Shown: positions 16,887 to 25,923, numbered from the stretch's first letter. The stretch is DNA of 64,000 nucleotides from Microbispora corallina (GCF_016863035.1 NZ_BOOC01000008.1:1-64000); one strand, 5' to 3'. The notes: generated by a model not told the origin, from the letters alone. Translations and numbers: made by a program.

Positions 16887-18038
16887 TCACCCGGTCACGA
16901 GCGTGAGTCCGTAGACCGACAGGATCTCGTTGACCGGCTGGAAGTACGTCGTGCCGCCGACGCTGCAGTTGCCGGAGCCGCCGGAGGTGACGCCCTGGGC
17001 CTGGCTGCCGGAGATGAACGAGCCGCCGGAGTCGCCGGGCTCCGCGCACACGTTGGTGCGCGTGACCTCGCTCACCGTGCCCTGCGAGTAGCGGACGCTG
17101 GTGTTGCGCTGCTGGACGGTGCCGCAGTGCCAGCCGGTGGTGGAGCCGGAGCGGCAGATCGACGCGCCCACCACGGCGACGGTGGAGCCGCTGACGGTCA
17201 CGTTGCCGCCGCTGCCCCTGACCCACGGCCGCGGGGTCCAGTTGCTGTTGACCGCGGCCCAGGAGTAGTCGTTGCCGGGGAAGGAGTAGCCCTGGAACGA
17301 CCCCATGGAGACCTGGTTGTAGCCGGTGAGGGTGTTGCCGACGGTCGCGCAGTGGCCGGCGCTGACGAAGCCGTTCGTGCTGCCGCGGCGCACCGAGAAG
17401 CCGACCGAGCAGCGGGCCTGGTTGGCGATGTAGTACGCGTCGCCGCCGCGGACGTCGTAGAGGGTCTGCGGCTGCTCCGACGACTGGACCACGCGCACCG
17501 CGGCCGGGTCGGCGCCGCTGGCCTTGACGAACGCCTCGGCCTCGGCTGGCTGGGACGACTGGACGACGACGCTGTTGCTGGGCACGTCCACGTACCAGGC
17601 GGAGACCGACGCGGGCGGCGACACCTTGTCGAGGGCGTCCTTCGCGGCGGTGAGCGCGGCGAGCGAGCGCCCGACGATGCGGGGCTGCGCCCCGGCCGCC
17701 AGGATGGCCCCGGCCTTGGTGGAGTCGGTCGTGGCGACGATCTGGACGGCCGAGGTCGGGCCGGTCACCCAGGTGCCGGCGAAGGAGTCGCCGAGCGACG
17801 CCTGCACCGTGGCCTCGGTGGCGCTCGCGCGCGACTCGTTCGCGATGCGGGTCTCGGCCTGCGCGGCGCTGATCCCGAGGTCGCGCTGCATGGCCTCGAG
17901 CATCGCGGGCGGCGGCTTGACGGCGGAGGAGGCGGAGAAACCGGCCGGCGTCGGCGCCGCCATGGCCGGGGTGACGGCCACGGCGAGGGCGGTCACGGTC
18001 AGAGCGCATCCGGCGATCACCGTGCGTCTGTCGAGCAT
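16887..18038 (-). CDS. Secreted S1 serine protease (alpha-lytic/streptogrisin type)
   Basis: A 383-residue pre-pro-protease. The signal peptide covers about residues 1-27 (ends TPAMAAP). A pro-domain (about 35-185) holds PPPAMLEAMQRDLGISAAQA. The mature chymotrypsin-fold domain begins near YDVRGGDAYYI. Its triad is His229 (SAGHC), Asp257 (GNDYSW) and Ser337 (PGDSGGSF), and disulfide Cys pairs are conserved. It is a near-duplicate of the larger protease upstream but lacks that protein's C-terminal domain. ATG follows GGAGAG. It has its own promoter region resembling that of the second copy and probably acts as an extracellular protease. Confidence 0.92.
   Translation of the reverse strand: MLDRRTVIAGCALTVTALAVAVTPAMAAPTPAGFSASSAVKPPPAMLEAMQRDLGISAAQAETRIANESRASATEATVQASLGDSFAGTWVTGPTSAVQIVATTDSTKAGAILAAGAQPRIVGRSLAALTAAKDALDKVSPPASVSAWYVDVPSNSVVVQSSQPAEAEAFVKASGADPAAVRVVQSSEQPQTLYDVRGGDAYYIANQARCSVGFSVRRGSTNGFVSAGHCATVGNTLTGYNQVSMGSFQGYSFPGNDYSWAAVNSNWTPRPWVRGSGGNVTVSGSTVAVVGASICRSGSTTGWHCGTVQQRNTSVRYSQGTVSEVTRTNVCAEPGDSGGSFISGSQAQGVTSGGSGNCSVGGTTYFQPVNEILSVYGLTLVTG
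16921..17070. repeat. 150-base identical segment shared with 18591-18740
   Basis: By direct comparison, bases 16921-17070 are identical to 18591-18740. Both encode the Ser-containing C-terminal part of the protease domain. Flanking bases diverge at once on both sides, so the identity exceeds what selection on protein alone would keep. Recent duplication or gene conversion would explain it. Confidence 0.9.
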
Positions 18039-18097
18039 GTGGCTCTCTCCTTCTCTTGGGGGGGTGCCGTTACCGTAGCCGAGGCGTGACCGGTTAA

Positions 18098-18133
18098 GGA
18101 TCTATCAGTTCGCCCCTACCACGGCGGTATGGA
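18098..18133 (-). promoter_or_regulatory. Conserved upstream element of protease 1
   Basis: On the minus strand three blocks, TCCATA, GGTAGGGG and TGATAGATCC, recur with the same 7- and 5-base spacing at 19802-19837, upstream of protease 2. The distance to the start is 60 bases here and 58 there. It is likely a shared promoter/activator site, possibly for the adjacent LysR regulator. Confidence 0.55.
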
Positions 18134-18176
18134 AACGCGGAGCGGTGACGGAAAGCCCAGGTCAAGGCATGTGGGA

Positions 18177-18211
18177 GCCGCCGTCCTCCCGGGGGGTGGG
18201 AGGACGGCGGC
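18177..18211 (-). terminator. Terminator of the second protease gene
   Basis: A perfect 14-base stem (18177-18190 with 18198-18211) and a 7-base G-rich loop, 13 bases beyond the stop of the minus-strand protease. It should insulate the downstream copy, which therefore needs its own promoter. Confidence 0.85.
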
Positions 18212-18223
18212 CGCGCGGTGCCC

Positions 18224-19744
18224 CTACGGCTTGGTGATGCCGAGGGTGTAGGAGCCCGAGCCGGAGTAGGCGTTGACGCGGTAGCGGTAGTAGCCGGCCG
18301 TGCCGGAGTAGGTCACGGTCTCGTCCGGGTTCGCGGTGGTGCCGCTGGCGACGGTCACCCAGCTCGACCCGTTCCACTTCTGCAGGTAGAGGTCGAAGTC
18401 GGTGCCGTCAGGCCCGTCGAGGCAGCCCTTGTGCGTGCCGGAGACGGTCGACTGGTAGTACGAGTTGTTGGGCTGGTAGGCGTTGCCGCCGCTGGTGAGG
18501 CTGCCGGTGTAGGTCTGCTGGTAGCCCGAGCAGCCCGTGGGCGGCGGGTTGCCGCCGCCGGAGGTCACGAGCGTCAGGCCGTACGCCGAGAGGATCTCGT
18601 TGACCGGCTGGAAGTACGTCGTGCCGCCGACGCTGCAGTTGCCGGAGCCGCCGGAGGTGACGCCCTGGGCCTGGCTGCCGGAGATGAACGAGCCGCCGGA
18701 GTCGCCGGGCTCCGCGCACACGTTGGTGCGCGTGACCTCGTTCACCGTGCCCTCCTGGTAGGTGACGCTGGTGTTGCGCTGCTGGACGGTGCCGCAGTGC
18801 CATCCGGTGGTGGAGCCGGAGCGGCAGATCGACGCGCCCTCGACCGCGACGGTGGAGCCGCTGACGGTCACGTTGCCGCCGCTGCCGTTGTTCACCCAGG
18901 GCTGGGCGGTCCAGTTGCTGTTGACCGCGGCCCAGGAGTAGTCGTTGCCGGGGAAGGAGTAGCCCTGGAACGACCCCATGGAGACCTGGTTGTAGCCGGT
19001 GAGGCTGCTGCCGACGGTCGCGCAGTGGCCGGCGCTGACGAAGCCGTTGGTGCTGCCCTTGGTGACCGAGAAACCGACGGAGCAGCGGGCCTGGCCGGCG
19101 ATGTAGTAGGCGTCGCCGCCGCGCACGTCGTACAGCGGGCGGGGCTGCTCCGACGACTGCACGACCCGGACCGCGGCCGGGTCCGCGCCGCTTGCCTTGA
19201 CGAACGCCTCGGCCTCGGCCGGCTGGGACGACTGGACGACGACGCTGTTGCTGCGCACGTCCACGTACCAGACCGGGGCGGAGGAGGGGGCCTTCGCGGA
19301 GGCGCGGTCGAGGGCGTCCTTGGCGGCCGTGAGCGCGGCCAGCGAGCGGCCGACCACCTGCGGGGTGGCGCCCTGGGCGGCGATGTCGGCCGAGCGGCCG
19401 GCGTCGGTGGTGGCGACGACGAGCGTCGAGGAGGTGGGGCCGGAGACCCACGAGCCGGCGAAGGAGGCGTCCAGCCGCTTGCGCAGCTTCGTCTCCGTGG
19501 CGGACGCCCGGGACTCGTTGGCGACCCGGGCCTCCGCCTGCGCGGCGGACAGCCCGAGGTCGCGCTGCATGGCCTCGAGCATCGCGGGCGGCGGCTTGAG
19601 CGCCGACGACGCCGCGCCCGAGGCCGCCTGCGCGGCGGACGGGCCGGAGGCGTCGCCGGGAGCGGCCATGGCGGGGGCGGCCAGCAGCGTGGTGACGCCG
19701 ACGGCCAGGGCGCATGCGGCGGTGGCCGCACGTCTGGGGAGCAT
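18224..19744 (-). CDS. Secreted S1 serine protease with C-terminal PPC-like domain
   Basis: A 506-residue pre-pro-protease: signal peptide to about residue 28 (LAAPAMAAP), pro-domain to about 200, protease domain to about 385 with triad His240, Asp268 and Ser349. A linker (SGGGNPPPTG) leads to a C-terminal beta-sandwich domain of about 110 residues (TDFDLYLQKWNGSSW, YYRYRVNAYSGSGSYTLGI) like bacterial pre-peptidase/PPC domains. ATG at 19744 follows GAGGAG; an upstream in-frame start at 19777 is unlikely. It is paralogous to the downstream protease, with a 150-base stretch of identity. The C-terminal domain may aid secretion or substrate binding. Confidence 0.92.
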   Translation of the reverse strand: MLPRRAATAACALAVGVTTLLAAPAMAAPGDASGPSAAQAASGAASSALKPPPAMLEAMQRDLGLSAAQAEARVANESRASATETKLRKRLDASFAGSWVSGPTSSTLVVATTDAGRSADIAAQGATPQVVGRSLAALTAAKDALDRASAKAPSSAPVWYVDVRSNSVVVQSSQPAEAEAFVKASGADPAAVRVVQSSEQPRPLYDVRGGDAYYIAGQARCSVGFSVTKGSTNGFVSAGHCATVGSSLTGYNQVSMGSFQGYSFPGNDYSWAAVNSNWTAQPWVNNGSGGNVTVSGSTVAVEGASICRSGSTTGWHCGTVQQRNTSVTYQEGTVNEVTRTNVCAEPGDSGGSFISGSQAQGVTSGGSGNCSVGGTTYFQPVNEILSAYGLTLVTSGGGNPPPTGCSGYQQTYTGSLTSGGNAYQPNNSYYQSTVSGTHKGCLDGPDGTDFDLYLQKWNGSSWVTVASGTTANPDETVTYSGTAGYYRYRVNAYSGSGSYTLGITKP

Positions 19745-19801
19745 GTGTTCTCCTCGGGGATCGGGGGGTGCCGTCACCGTAGCCGAGCTCCCCGGGGAGG
19801 C

Positions 19802-19837
19802 GGATCTATCAACTCCCCCCTACCGCCGCATTATGGA
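19802..19837 (-). promoter_or_regulatory. Conserved upstream element of protease 2
   Basis: The same three blocks with identical spacing as at 18098-18133. A fourth common block (minus-strand CTCGGCTACGGT, 19776-19787 and 18072-18083) lies 14 bases downstream of the third in both copies. The element touches the stop codon of the LysR gene. Confidence 0.55.
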
Positions 19838-20790
19838 ACCGTCCCGAATTGGGGATTGGTCTCCAGCCAATCCGAGTAGCGCGCGCTGCGCCGCACCGCG
19901 TCCGCGTAGGAGGCGCGGGCGTACGACGCCACAGCCGGCGCCACCCGGGCCGCGATCGACTCCGAATGCCAGCCCAGCAGGTGGCGCCAGCGCAGGGGCG
20001 CGCCCGCCAGCGGCATCATCACCAGCCCGGCCGTGAGCTGGAACGTGGCCTGGCACAGCGCCACGGCCTTACCCACCCCCACCAGGTGCAGGCACGTGGC
20101 GACGTCGGTCTCGTAGATGGACATGGGGACGAACCCGGCGCGGGCGCAGGCGGCGGCGAAGCAGTCGGAGAAGCAGCCGTCTCCCGGGGCGACGGTCCAG
20201 CACTCGTCGGCGAGCATGGACAGGTCGAGCTGGCTCTCCGCTGCGAGGGGATGGTCCTCGGCCAGTAGCACGAAGACCGGGTCGGCCCCCACCACGCTCC
20301 AGCTCATCGACTCGCCCGGAGGCGGCGGGCTGTCGCCGCAGGTGCCGAGCAGCACGAAGTCGAGCCGCCCGGCCGACACCATGGACGTGAGCTCCCCGGC
20401 CGACCAGGACGTGCGCGTGGTGACCGGGACGCCGGGCTGGGCGGCGGTCACGCGCTCGACCAGCCCGCCGAGGATGGGCCCGTGAGTCGCCCCCAGCCGG
20501 TAGCCGGGGATCTCCACGGGCGTGTTGGCGAACCGTACGGCGTCCTCCTGGAGCTCCCGTACGGCCGGGAGCAGCACCCGGGCGCGGGAGAGCACCATCT
20601 CCCCAAGGGGAGTGGGACGGGCGCCGTTGCGGTCACGCTCGAACAGGGGACCGCCGAGGGAGCGTTCGATGCGTTTCAGCTGCGCGGTGAGCGACGGCTG
20701 GGCGAGCCCGAGTCGCGTGGCCGCCTTCGTGACGCTGCCGGCCTCGGCGACGGCGTGCACGATTCTCAGGTGCCGGATCTCCAGATCCAT
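19831..20790 (-). CDS. LysR-family transcriptional regulator
   Basis: A 319-residue regulator. The N-terminal winged HTH (MDLEIRHLRIVHAVAEAGSV, QPSLTAQLKRIERSLGGPLF) is followed by a substrate-binding-like effector domain (about 92-300). It lies 86 bases upstream of protease 2 on the same strand. LysR regulators next to secreted proteases occur in streptomycetes, so control of the two proteases is plausible. The repeated upstream element supports this, but no T-N11-A site was proven. The start ATG at 20790 matches the canonical family N-terminus. Confidence 0.9.
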   Translation of the reverse strand: MDLEIRHLRIVHAVAEAGSVTKAATRLGLAQPSLTAQLKRIERSLGGPLFERDRNGARPTPLGEMVLSRARVLLPAVRELQEDAVRFANTPVEIPGYRLGATHGPILGGLVERVTAAQPGVPVTTRTSWSAGELTSMVSAGRLDFVLLGTCGDSPPPPGESMSWSVVGADPVFVLLAEDHPLAAESQLDLSMLADECWTVAPGDGCFSDCFAAACARAGFVPMSIYETDVATCLHLVGVGKAVALCQATFQLTAGLVMMPLAGAPLRWRHLLGWHSESIAARVAPAVASYARASYADAVRRSARYSDWLETNPQFGTVP

Positions 20791-20900
20791 ACCGGGAACG
20801 TACGGCCCCGGTGGTATGGCCGCAATCCCGCCTTGTCATGAAATTTGACTTTAACTCGTGGGTCATGGTCGCCGGTTGTCGCGCGATCCGGCGCTCGCAC

Positions 20901-20914
20901 TGGAACGTGTTCTC
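20901..20914. promoter_or_regulatory. KstR-like box, 7 of 8 positions
   Basis: TGGAACGTGTTCTC fits TNNAACNNGTTNNA except for the last base. It is 67 bases upstream of the exact box at 20981, in the gap between the LysR gene and the nitronate monooxygenase-like gene. Confidence 0.4.
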
Positions 20915-20980
20915 GCCGACGTTTCGGCCGGTCGGAAACGTGCAGGTTACCGGCTGGTAGGAGTGGAAGAACGGGCTTGC

Positions 20981-20994
20981 TAGAACACGTTGCA
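20981..20994. promoter_or_regulatory. Exact KstR-type operator
   Basis: TAGAACACGTTGCA matches all fixed positions of the mycobacterial KstR consensus TNNAACNNGTTNNA. It lies 32 bases before the ATG of the flavin oxidoreductase, where a TetR-family repressor would block transcription. Confidence 0.6.
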
Positions 20995-21025
20995 GTTCCA
21001 GGCGGGCCCGCCGTACAGTCGGGAC

Positions 21026-22138
21026 ATGCGGACACGTGTCACCGACCTGTTCGGTATCGAGTTCCCGATCTTCGCGTTCAGCCACTGCCGGGACGTCGTC
21101 GCCGCGGTCAGCCGCGCGGGCGGCATGGGCGTGCTCGGCGCCCTGTACTTCACCCCCGAGGAGCTCGAGATCGAGCTCAAGTGGATCGACGACCACGTGG
21201 ACGGCCGGCCGTACGGCGTCGACGTGGTGATGCCGGCCTCCTACGCGGGCGCGGACCTCGACGTCGACTCCCCGGCCGACCTGGTGGCCAGGCTCCAGGG
21301 CATGATCCCGCAGGCGCACCGCGACTTCGTCGAGAACCTGCTGTCCCGGCACGGCGTCCCGCCGCTGACCGGCTCCGACCCCGGCAGGGTGCTGCTCGGC
21401 TGGACCGACGCGACCGCGCGGCCGCAGGTCGAGGTGGCGCTCAGGCACCCCATCGCGCTGCTGGCCAACGCCCTCGGCCCGCCCCCGGCCGACGTCGTCG
21501 AGCTGGCCCACGCCAAGGGCGTGAAGGTGGCGGCGCTGGCCTCGACCCCCCGCCACGCCGTCAAGCAGGTCGAGGTGGGGGTGGACGTGGTGGTCGCCCA
21601 GGGCACCGAGGCGGGCGGCCACACGGGCGAGATCTCCACGATGGTGCTGATCCCTCAGGTCGTGGACGCGGTCGACGTGCCGGTCCTGGCCGCGGGCGGC
21701 GTCGGCACCGGACGCCAGATGGCGGCCGGGATGGCCCTGGGCGCCGAGGGCGTGTGGACCGGCTCGGTCTGGCTGACGGTCGAGGAGGCCGACACCTCCG
21801 AGCTCGTCAAGCGGCGCATCCTGGAGGCCACCTCCCGCGACACGGTCCGTTCGCGGAGCTGGACCGGCAAGCCCGCCCGGCTGCTGCGCAACGAGTGGAC
21901 CGAGGCCTGGGAGTCGGCCGAGTCACCCGGCACGCTGCCGATGCCGCTGCAGTTCATGCTGGTCTCCGGCGCCCTGCGGCGGATCGGCAGCTCGGGGGCC
22001 GCCGAGCTGACCACGTTCCCCGCCGGGCAGATCATCGGCGCGATGAACCAGGTCAAGTCGGCCAGGCAGGTCGTCTTCGAGATGGTCGAGGAGTACGTGG
22101 AGACCATGGAGCGCCTCGAACGGGTCAACCGCGACTGA
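21026..22138 (+). CDS. Nitronate monooxygenase-like flavin oxidoreductase
   Basis: A 370-residue TIM-barrel FMN enzyme of the 2-nitropropane dioxygenase family. It shows the N-terminal FGIEFPIFAFSHCRDVVAAV, the phosphate-binding EAGGHTGEISTMVLIPQVVD, VLAAGGVGTGRQMAAGMALGA and MALGAEGVWTGSVWL. The canonical catalytic His region appears as GTEAGGHTG. Homologues occur in sterol-catabolic regulons of mycobacteria and rhodococci (for example Rv3553). An exact KstR-type box immediately upstream fits that setting. ATG at 21026 opens the family N-terminus; the frame extends to 20990 without support. Its physiological substrate is unknown. Confidence 0.85.
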   Translation: MRTRVTDLFGIEFPIFAFSHCRDVVAAVSRAGGMGVLGALYFTPEELEIELKWIDDHVDGRPYGVDVVMPASYAGADLDVDSPADLVARLQGMIPQAHRDFVENLLSRHGVPPLTGSDPGRVLLGWTDATARPQVEVALRHPIALLANALGPPPADVVELAHAKGVKVAALASTPRHAVKQVEVGVDVVVAQGTEAGGHTGEISTMVLIPQVVDAVDVPVLAAGGVGTGRQMAAGMALGAEGVWTGSVWLTVEEADTSELVKRRILEATSRDTVRSRSWTGKPARLLRNEWTEAWESAESPGTLPMPLQFMLVSGALRRIGSSGAAELTTFPAGQIIGAMNQVKSARQVVFEMVEEYVETMERLERVNRD

Positions 22139-22229
22139 CGGCGCGCGACCGGCGACCCTCGTCCCGGCCCGGCGGCGGCCCTGCGCTTTACTGGGCAGGA
22201 GTCCGACGAGCCGGGGGAGGGTGCCCGAC

Positions 22230-23411
22230 GTGAGCCACGCCCGCGACGAGACCGTGGCGGACGCGCCGCCCATCCTCGGCAACGTCCCCGGCTCGTACGC
22301 CCTGACCGTCTTCCGCGAGCGGCACCCGGCCCTGATCCGCCAGGTCCGGGAGGCCCTGCCGTACACGCCGGACCGGCGGCAGGCCCTCGACCGGCTGCTG
22401 GACGAGGTCGTCCGCGACGTCATGGAGCCGCTCGGCCCGTCCGCGCACGACGGCGCGGCGTGGGCGGAGTGGGGGCGGGACAAGATCGGGCGGCGCTGGG
22501 TCGACGTGCCGTTCCTGTGGGCGGAGAGCTACTTCTACCGCAAGCTCCTGGAGGCGACCGGCTACTACGGCGACGGCCCGTGGCGCGGGGTCGACCCGTT
22601 CGGGCCGGTCAAGCAGGCCGAGCTGACCGGCTCGGTCGTGGACGGCGAGCTCGCGGCGCTCGACGAGACGGCCGCGCTGCCGCCCGGCGAGCGGGCCCAG
22701 GCCCTCCTGCTCGGCTCCCTGTGGGGCAACCGGGCCGACCTGTCCTTCACCCTCACGCTGAGCGGCGACCGCGAGCGGGTCAGCGGCCTCGTCGTGGACG
22801 ACAGCGCGCTGCTGTGGTCGCTCCTGCGCGACCGGCCTCCGGGACGGGTGTGCCTCGTCGCGGACAACGCGGGCCGGGAACTGCTGCCCGACCTCGTGCT
22901 GGCCGACCACCTCCTGGCCGAGGGGCTGGCGCGGGAGGTCGTGCTGCACGTCAAGCCCGCCCCCTACTTCGTGTCCGACGCCACCCCCGCGGACGTGCTC
23001 GCGTGCCTGCGGCGGCTGGCCGCCGCGCCGGGGCGGGCGGGCGAGGCCGGCGCCCGCCTCTGGCACGCCATGGAGGAGGGACGGCTCACGTTGCGGGCCC
23101 ACCCCTTCGCCTGCGCCCCCTTACCCTACCGGGACATGCCGGACGACCTGCGTGAGGAGTTCGCCGCGGCGTCCCTGACCGTGACCAAGGGCGACCTGAA
23201 CTACCGCAGGCTCGTCGGCGACCGCATGTGGCCGCCCACCACCCCGTTCGCCGCCGTCACCGGCTACTTCCCCGGCCCGGTCGTCGCGCTGCGCACGCTG
23301 AAGTCGGACGCCCTGGTCGGCGTGCCCGAGCGCACCCTGGCCGGCCTGGACGCGACCGGCCGCCCCTGGCGCACCGCCGGCACCCACGCCATGATCCAGG
23401 GCCGCCCCTGA
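22230..23411 (+). CDS. DUF89 family protein (ARMT1-like damage-control phosphatase)
   Basis: A 393-residue protein with the DUF89 metal site: LVADNAGRELLPDLVLADHL (Asp-Asn and Asp ligands), VLHVKPAPYFVSDATPAD, and VTKGDLNYRRLVGDR near residue 325. An N-terminal helical domain (PFLWAESYFYRKLLEATGYY) is typical of the subfamily III members related to human ARMT1, which hydrolyse reactive sugar phosphates using a divalent metal. GTG at 22230 is preferred because GGGGGAGG sits at correct spacing; another GTG lies 9 bases earlier. It stands alone between unrelated genes. The in vivo substrate is unknown. Confidence 0.85.
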   Translation: MSHARDETVADAPPILGNVPGSYALTVFRERHPALIRQVREALPYTPDRRQALDRLLDEVVRDVMEPLGPSAHDGAAWAEWGRDKIGRRWVDVPFLWAESYFYRKLLEATGYYGDGPWRGVDPFGPVKQAELTGSVVDGELAALDETAALPPGERAQALLLGSLWGNRADLSFTLTLSGDRERVSGLVVDDSALLWSLLRDRPPGRVCLVADNAGRELLPDLVLADHLLAEGLAREVVLHVKPAPYFVSDATPADVLACLRRLAAAPGRAGEAGARLWHAMEEGRLTLRAHPFACAPLPYRDMPDDLREEFAAASLTVTKGDLNYRRLVGDRMWPPTTPFAAVTGYFPGPVVALRTLKSDALVGVPERTLAGLDATGRPWRTAGTHAMIQGRP

Positions 23412-23532
23412 GGCTGGCCGTGGACGACATGACCCGGGCCTCGGCAGGCATGGACCCGGCACGGGCAGGGCTTCGGCCGCGTTCCGGGCGGGGCGAGGAA
23501 TGCGGCCGGGCGGGCCGCGGGGCGGGTACGCC

Positions 23533-25923
23533 TCAACGAGGGTGAGGGGGCGGCGGGGCGCCGTCGCTGTTCCGGCCGGCGGCCTTCCGCGCGGTCACCC
23601 ACACCGCGATCTGGGTGCGGGAGATGAAACCGAGTTTGGTCAGCATGTGCTCGATGTGGCCCTCGGTGGTGCGCTGCGCGATGACGAGCGCGGAGGAGAT
23701 CTCCTTGTTGCTGAGCCCCTGAGCTATCAGCTCGGCGATCTCGTCCTCTCGCGGGGTCAGCGGTGAGGGCGCCGGTTCGGCCGGCGGGCCGTGATCCTCG
23801 TCCCGCTCTCCGGTCCCGCCCTCGGCCGCCTGCTCGCCGAGCGCCTCGGCGAGCGCGTCGTCGAGCGTCAGCCACTGTCCCCGGCGCAGCGCGCCGCCGA
23901 AGGCGCGCTCGCCCATCTCCGCGCGGAGGGCGCTCGCACACCGCTCGTGGAACTCGCGGTGCCGATCCACCCACAGGGCCGTCACCCCGGCGGTCCGGCA
24001 GACGCCGTCGGCGGCGCCGAGCATGCGGGCGGCGCCCACGGGATCGCCTGTGCTCTGCCTGATCCAGCCGAGCGTCTCCAACGCCAACCCGATCGTGACC
24101 CGGTCGTCGAAGCCGCGGCCGGCCCGCAGGCTCTCCTGGGCCAGCGAGGTCGCCCGGCCGTAGTCCCCCTGCCGCCATTCGTGGATGGCGAAGTGGCCAA
24201 GCAGTATGGACCGGATCCAGCTCTCCCCGTGGCTTTCGGCGAGCGCGAGGCTCCGCTCGAACAGCCGCCCCGCCCGTTCCGCGTCGCCCAGGTAGCCCGC
24301 CGAGGCCGCGAGGCAGAACAGGCTGACAAGGGCGGACAGGACATGCCCGGTGGCGGTGAACACGTCCGCGGCCTCCTCCAGCAGGACGGCCGCCCGCGCG
24401 TGATCGCCGCGCTGATGGGCCGCTATGCCGGAGATCAGCGACGCGAAGGCCAGGAGTCTCCGGTCGTCCAGCTTCTCCGCCATCGCCCGGCCCATGCCGA
24501 GGAGTGGCTCCGCCGCCGTGCGGTCGCCCTGCATGAACGCCAGGTGCGCGTCCTGGCACAGCGCCTCGGCGCGTACGGCGGTCGGCTCCGGAGCCGCCCG
24601 CATCAGCCGGTCGAGCCAGTAGCGGCCCTCGCTGTACAACCCGTTCGGCATCCAGTGGGGGTCGAACAGCAGGACCGCCATGCGCAGCCCGGTCTCCGCC
24701 TCGGCGGGCTCGTTCAGGGAGAACTCCAGGGCGGCGCGCAGGTGGGCCCGCTCCAGCCGCAGCCGGGCGAACCACCCGGCCTGAGCTGGGCCGAACCACT
24801 CGTCGGCCGCCCGCTCCACCAGGCACAGACAGTGGTCGCGGTGACGGCGCGCCGGCGACCGCCGCTCGTCGGGCCCGCCCAGCCGGTTCCTGGCGAACTC
24901 TCGCAGCGTCTCCAGCATGCGGTAGCGGACCTCGCCGTGATGCTCCTCGCGCAGCAGCAGCGACTTGTCCAGCAGCGCGTCGACCAGGTCGAGCACGTCC
25001 TCCGGCTCGACGCCGTCACCGGCGCAGACGGCCTCCACGGCCTCCAGGCCGAAGTGGCCGGGGAAGACCGACATGCGGCTCCACAGCGTCCGCTCCGCCG
25101 GTGACAGCAGCTGGTAGCTCCAGTCGACCAGCGCGTGCAGGGTCCGCTGGCGCGGCGCCGCCGTACGGCTCCCGCCCGTCAGGCAGGCGTACCGGTCGTC
25201 GAGCCGCTCGACCAGTGTGTCCACCGACAGCGCCCGCAGCCGCACCGCGGCGAGCTCGATCGCCAGGGGGATGCCGTCAAGGCGGCGGCACAGCTCGACC
25301 ACCGCGTCCCTGTTGTCCGGCGTCAGGTGGAACCCGGGCACGATCGCGGCCGCCCGCTCCTGGAAGAGGCACACCCCGTCGTACAGCTCCGGCGCCCTGC
25401 CCGTGAGCGGCCGGTCCGGCTCGGGGACCGCGAGCGGGGCGATCTTCATCTGATACTCGCCGATGATCCCGAGCGACTGCCGGCTGGTCGCCAGGATGCG
25501 CAGGTCGGGCACGGCCCGCAGGAGGCGGTTCGCGAACGACGCGCACGCGTCCCGCAGGTGCTCGCAGTTGTCCAGCACGAGCAGCGTCCGCTGCCCGGCC
25601 AGCACCCTGATCAACGCGTCGGCCGGGGAGGGCTCCGACTGATCCCGAACGCCCATGGTCGCCGCGACCGTCTCCGCGACCAGCTTCGTGTCGGTAAGGC
25701 CGGACAGGTCGACCAGCCAGACGGCGTCGAACGCGCGGTGCTGCTCGGCCGCGGCCCGCAGCGCGAGCCGGGTCTTGCCGACGCCGCCCACTCCCGTGAG
25801 GGTCACCAGACGCGAGACCGACAGCAACCGGCGGATCTCGGCCAGCTCCCGCCTGCGGCCCACGAAGCTCGTCAGATCGGCGGGAAGGTTGCCGACCTGA
25901 CGCTCCGGCGCGGCAGTGGGCAC
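23533..25923 (-). CDS. LuxR-family regulator with AAA/NB-ARC-like ATPase and TPR region
   Basis: A 796-residue protein. The P-loop TLTGVGGVGKTRLAL (Lys50) and Walker B RTLLVLDNCEHL define an NTPase domain of the STAND type. The centre (about 360-690) is helical and TPR-like. The C-terminus PLTPREDEIAELIAQGLSNK through HIEHMLTKLGF is a LuxR/GerE HTH. This layout is common among actinobacterial regulators that gate DNA binding by nucleotide state. It ends in RNSDGAPPPPHPR. It is transcribed in the same direction as the EchA-like gene upstream but 138 bases away. Whether it controls neighbouring acyl-CoA genes cannot be told. Confidence 0.88.
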   Translation of the reverse strand: MPTAAPERQVGNLPADLTSFVGRRRELAEIRRLLSVSRLVTLTGVGGVGKTRLALRAAAEQHRAFDAVWLVDLSGLTDTKLVAETVAATMGVRDQSEPSPADALIRVLAGQRTLLVLDNCEHLRDACASFANRLLRAVPDLRILATSRQSLGIIGEYQMKIAPLAVPEPDRPLTGRAPELYDGVCLFQERAAAIVPGFHLTPDNRDAVVELCRRLDGIPLAIELAAVRLRALSVDTLVERLDDRYACLTGGSRTAAPRQRTLHALVDWSYQLLSPAERTLWSRMSVFPGHFGLEAVEAVCAGDGVEPEDVLDLVDALLDKSLLLREEHHGEVRYRMLETLREFARNRLGGPDERRSPARRHRDHCLCLVERAADEWFGPAQAGWFARLRLERAHLRAALEFSLNEPAEAETGLRMAVLLFDPHWMPNGLYSEGRYWLDRLMRAAPEPTAVRAEALCQDAHLAFMQGDRTAAEPLLGMGRAMAEKLDDRRLLAFASLISGIAAHQRGDHARAAVLLEEAADVFTATGHVLSALVSLFCLAASAGYLGDAERAGRLFERSLALAESHGESWIRSILLGHFAIHEWRQGDYGRATSLAQESLRAGRGFDDRVTIGLALETLGWIRQSTGDPVGAARMLGAADGVCRTAGVTALWVDRHREFHERCASALRAEMGERAFGGALRRGQWLTLDDALAEALGEQAAEGGTGERDEDHGPPAEPAPSPLTPREDEIAELIAQGLSNKEISSALVIAQRTTEGHIEHMLTKLGFISRTQIAVWVTARKAAGRNSDGAPPPPHPR

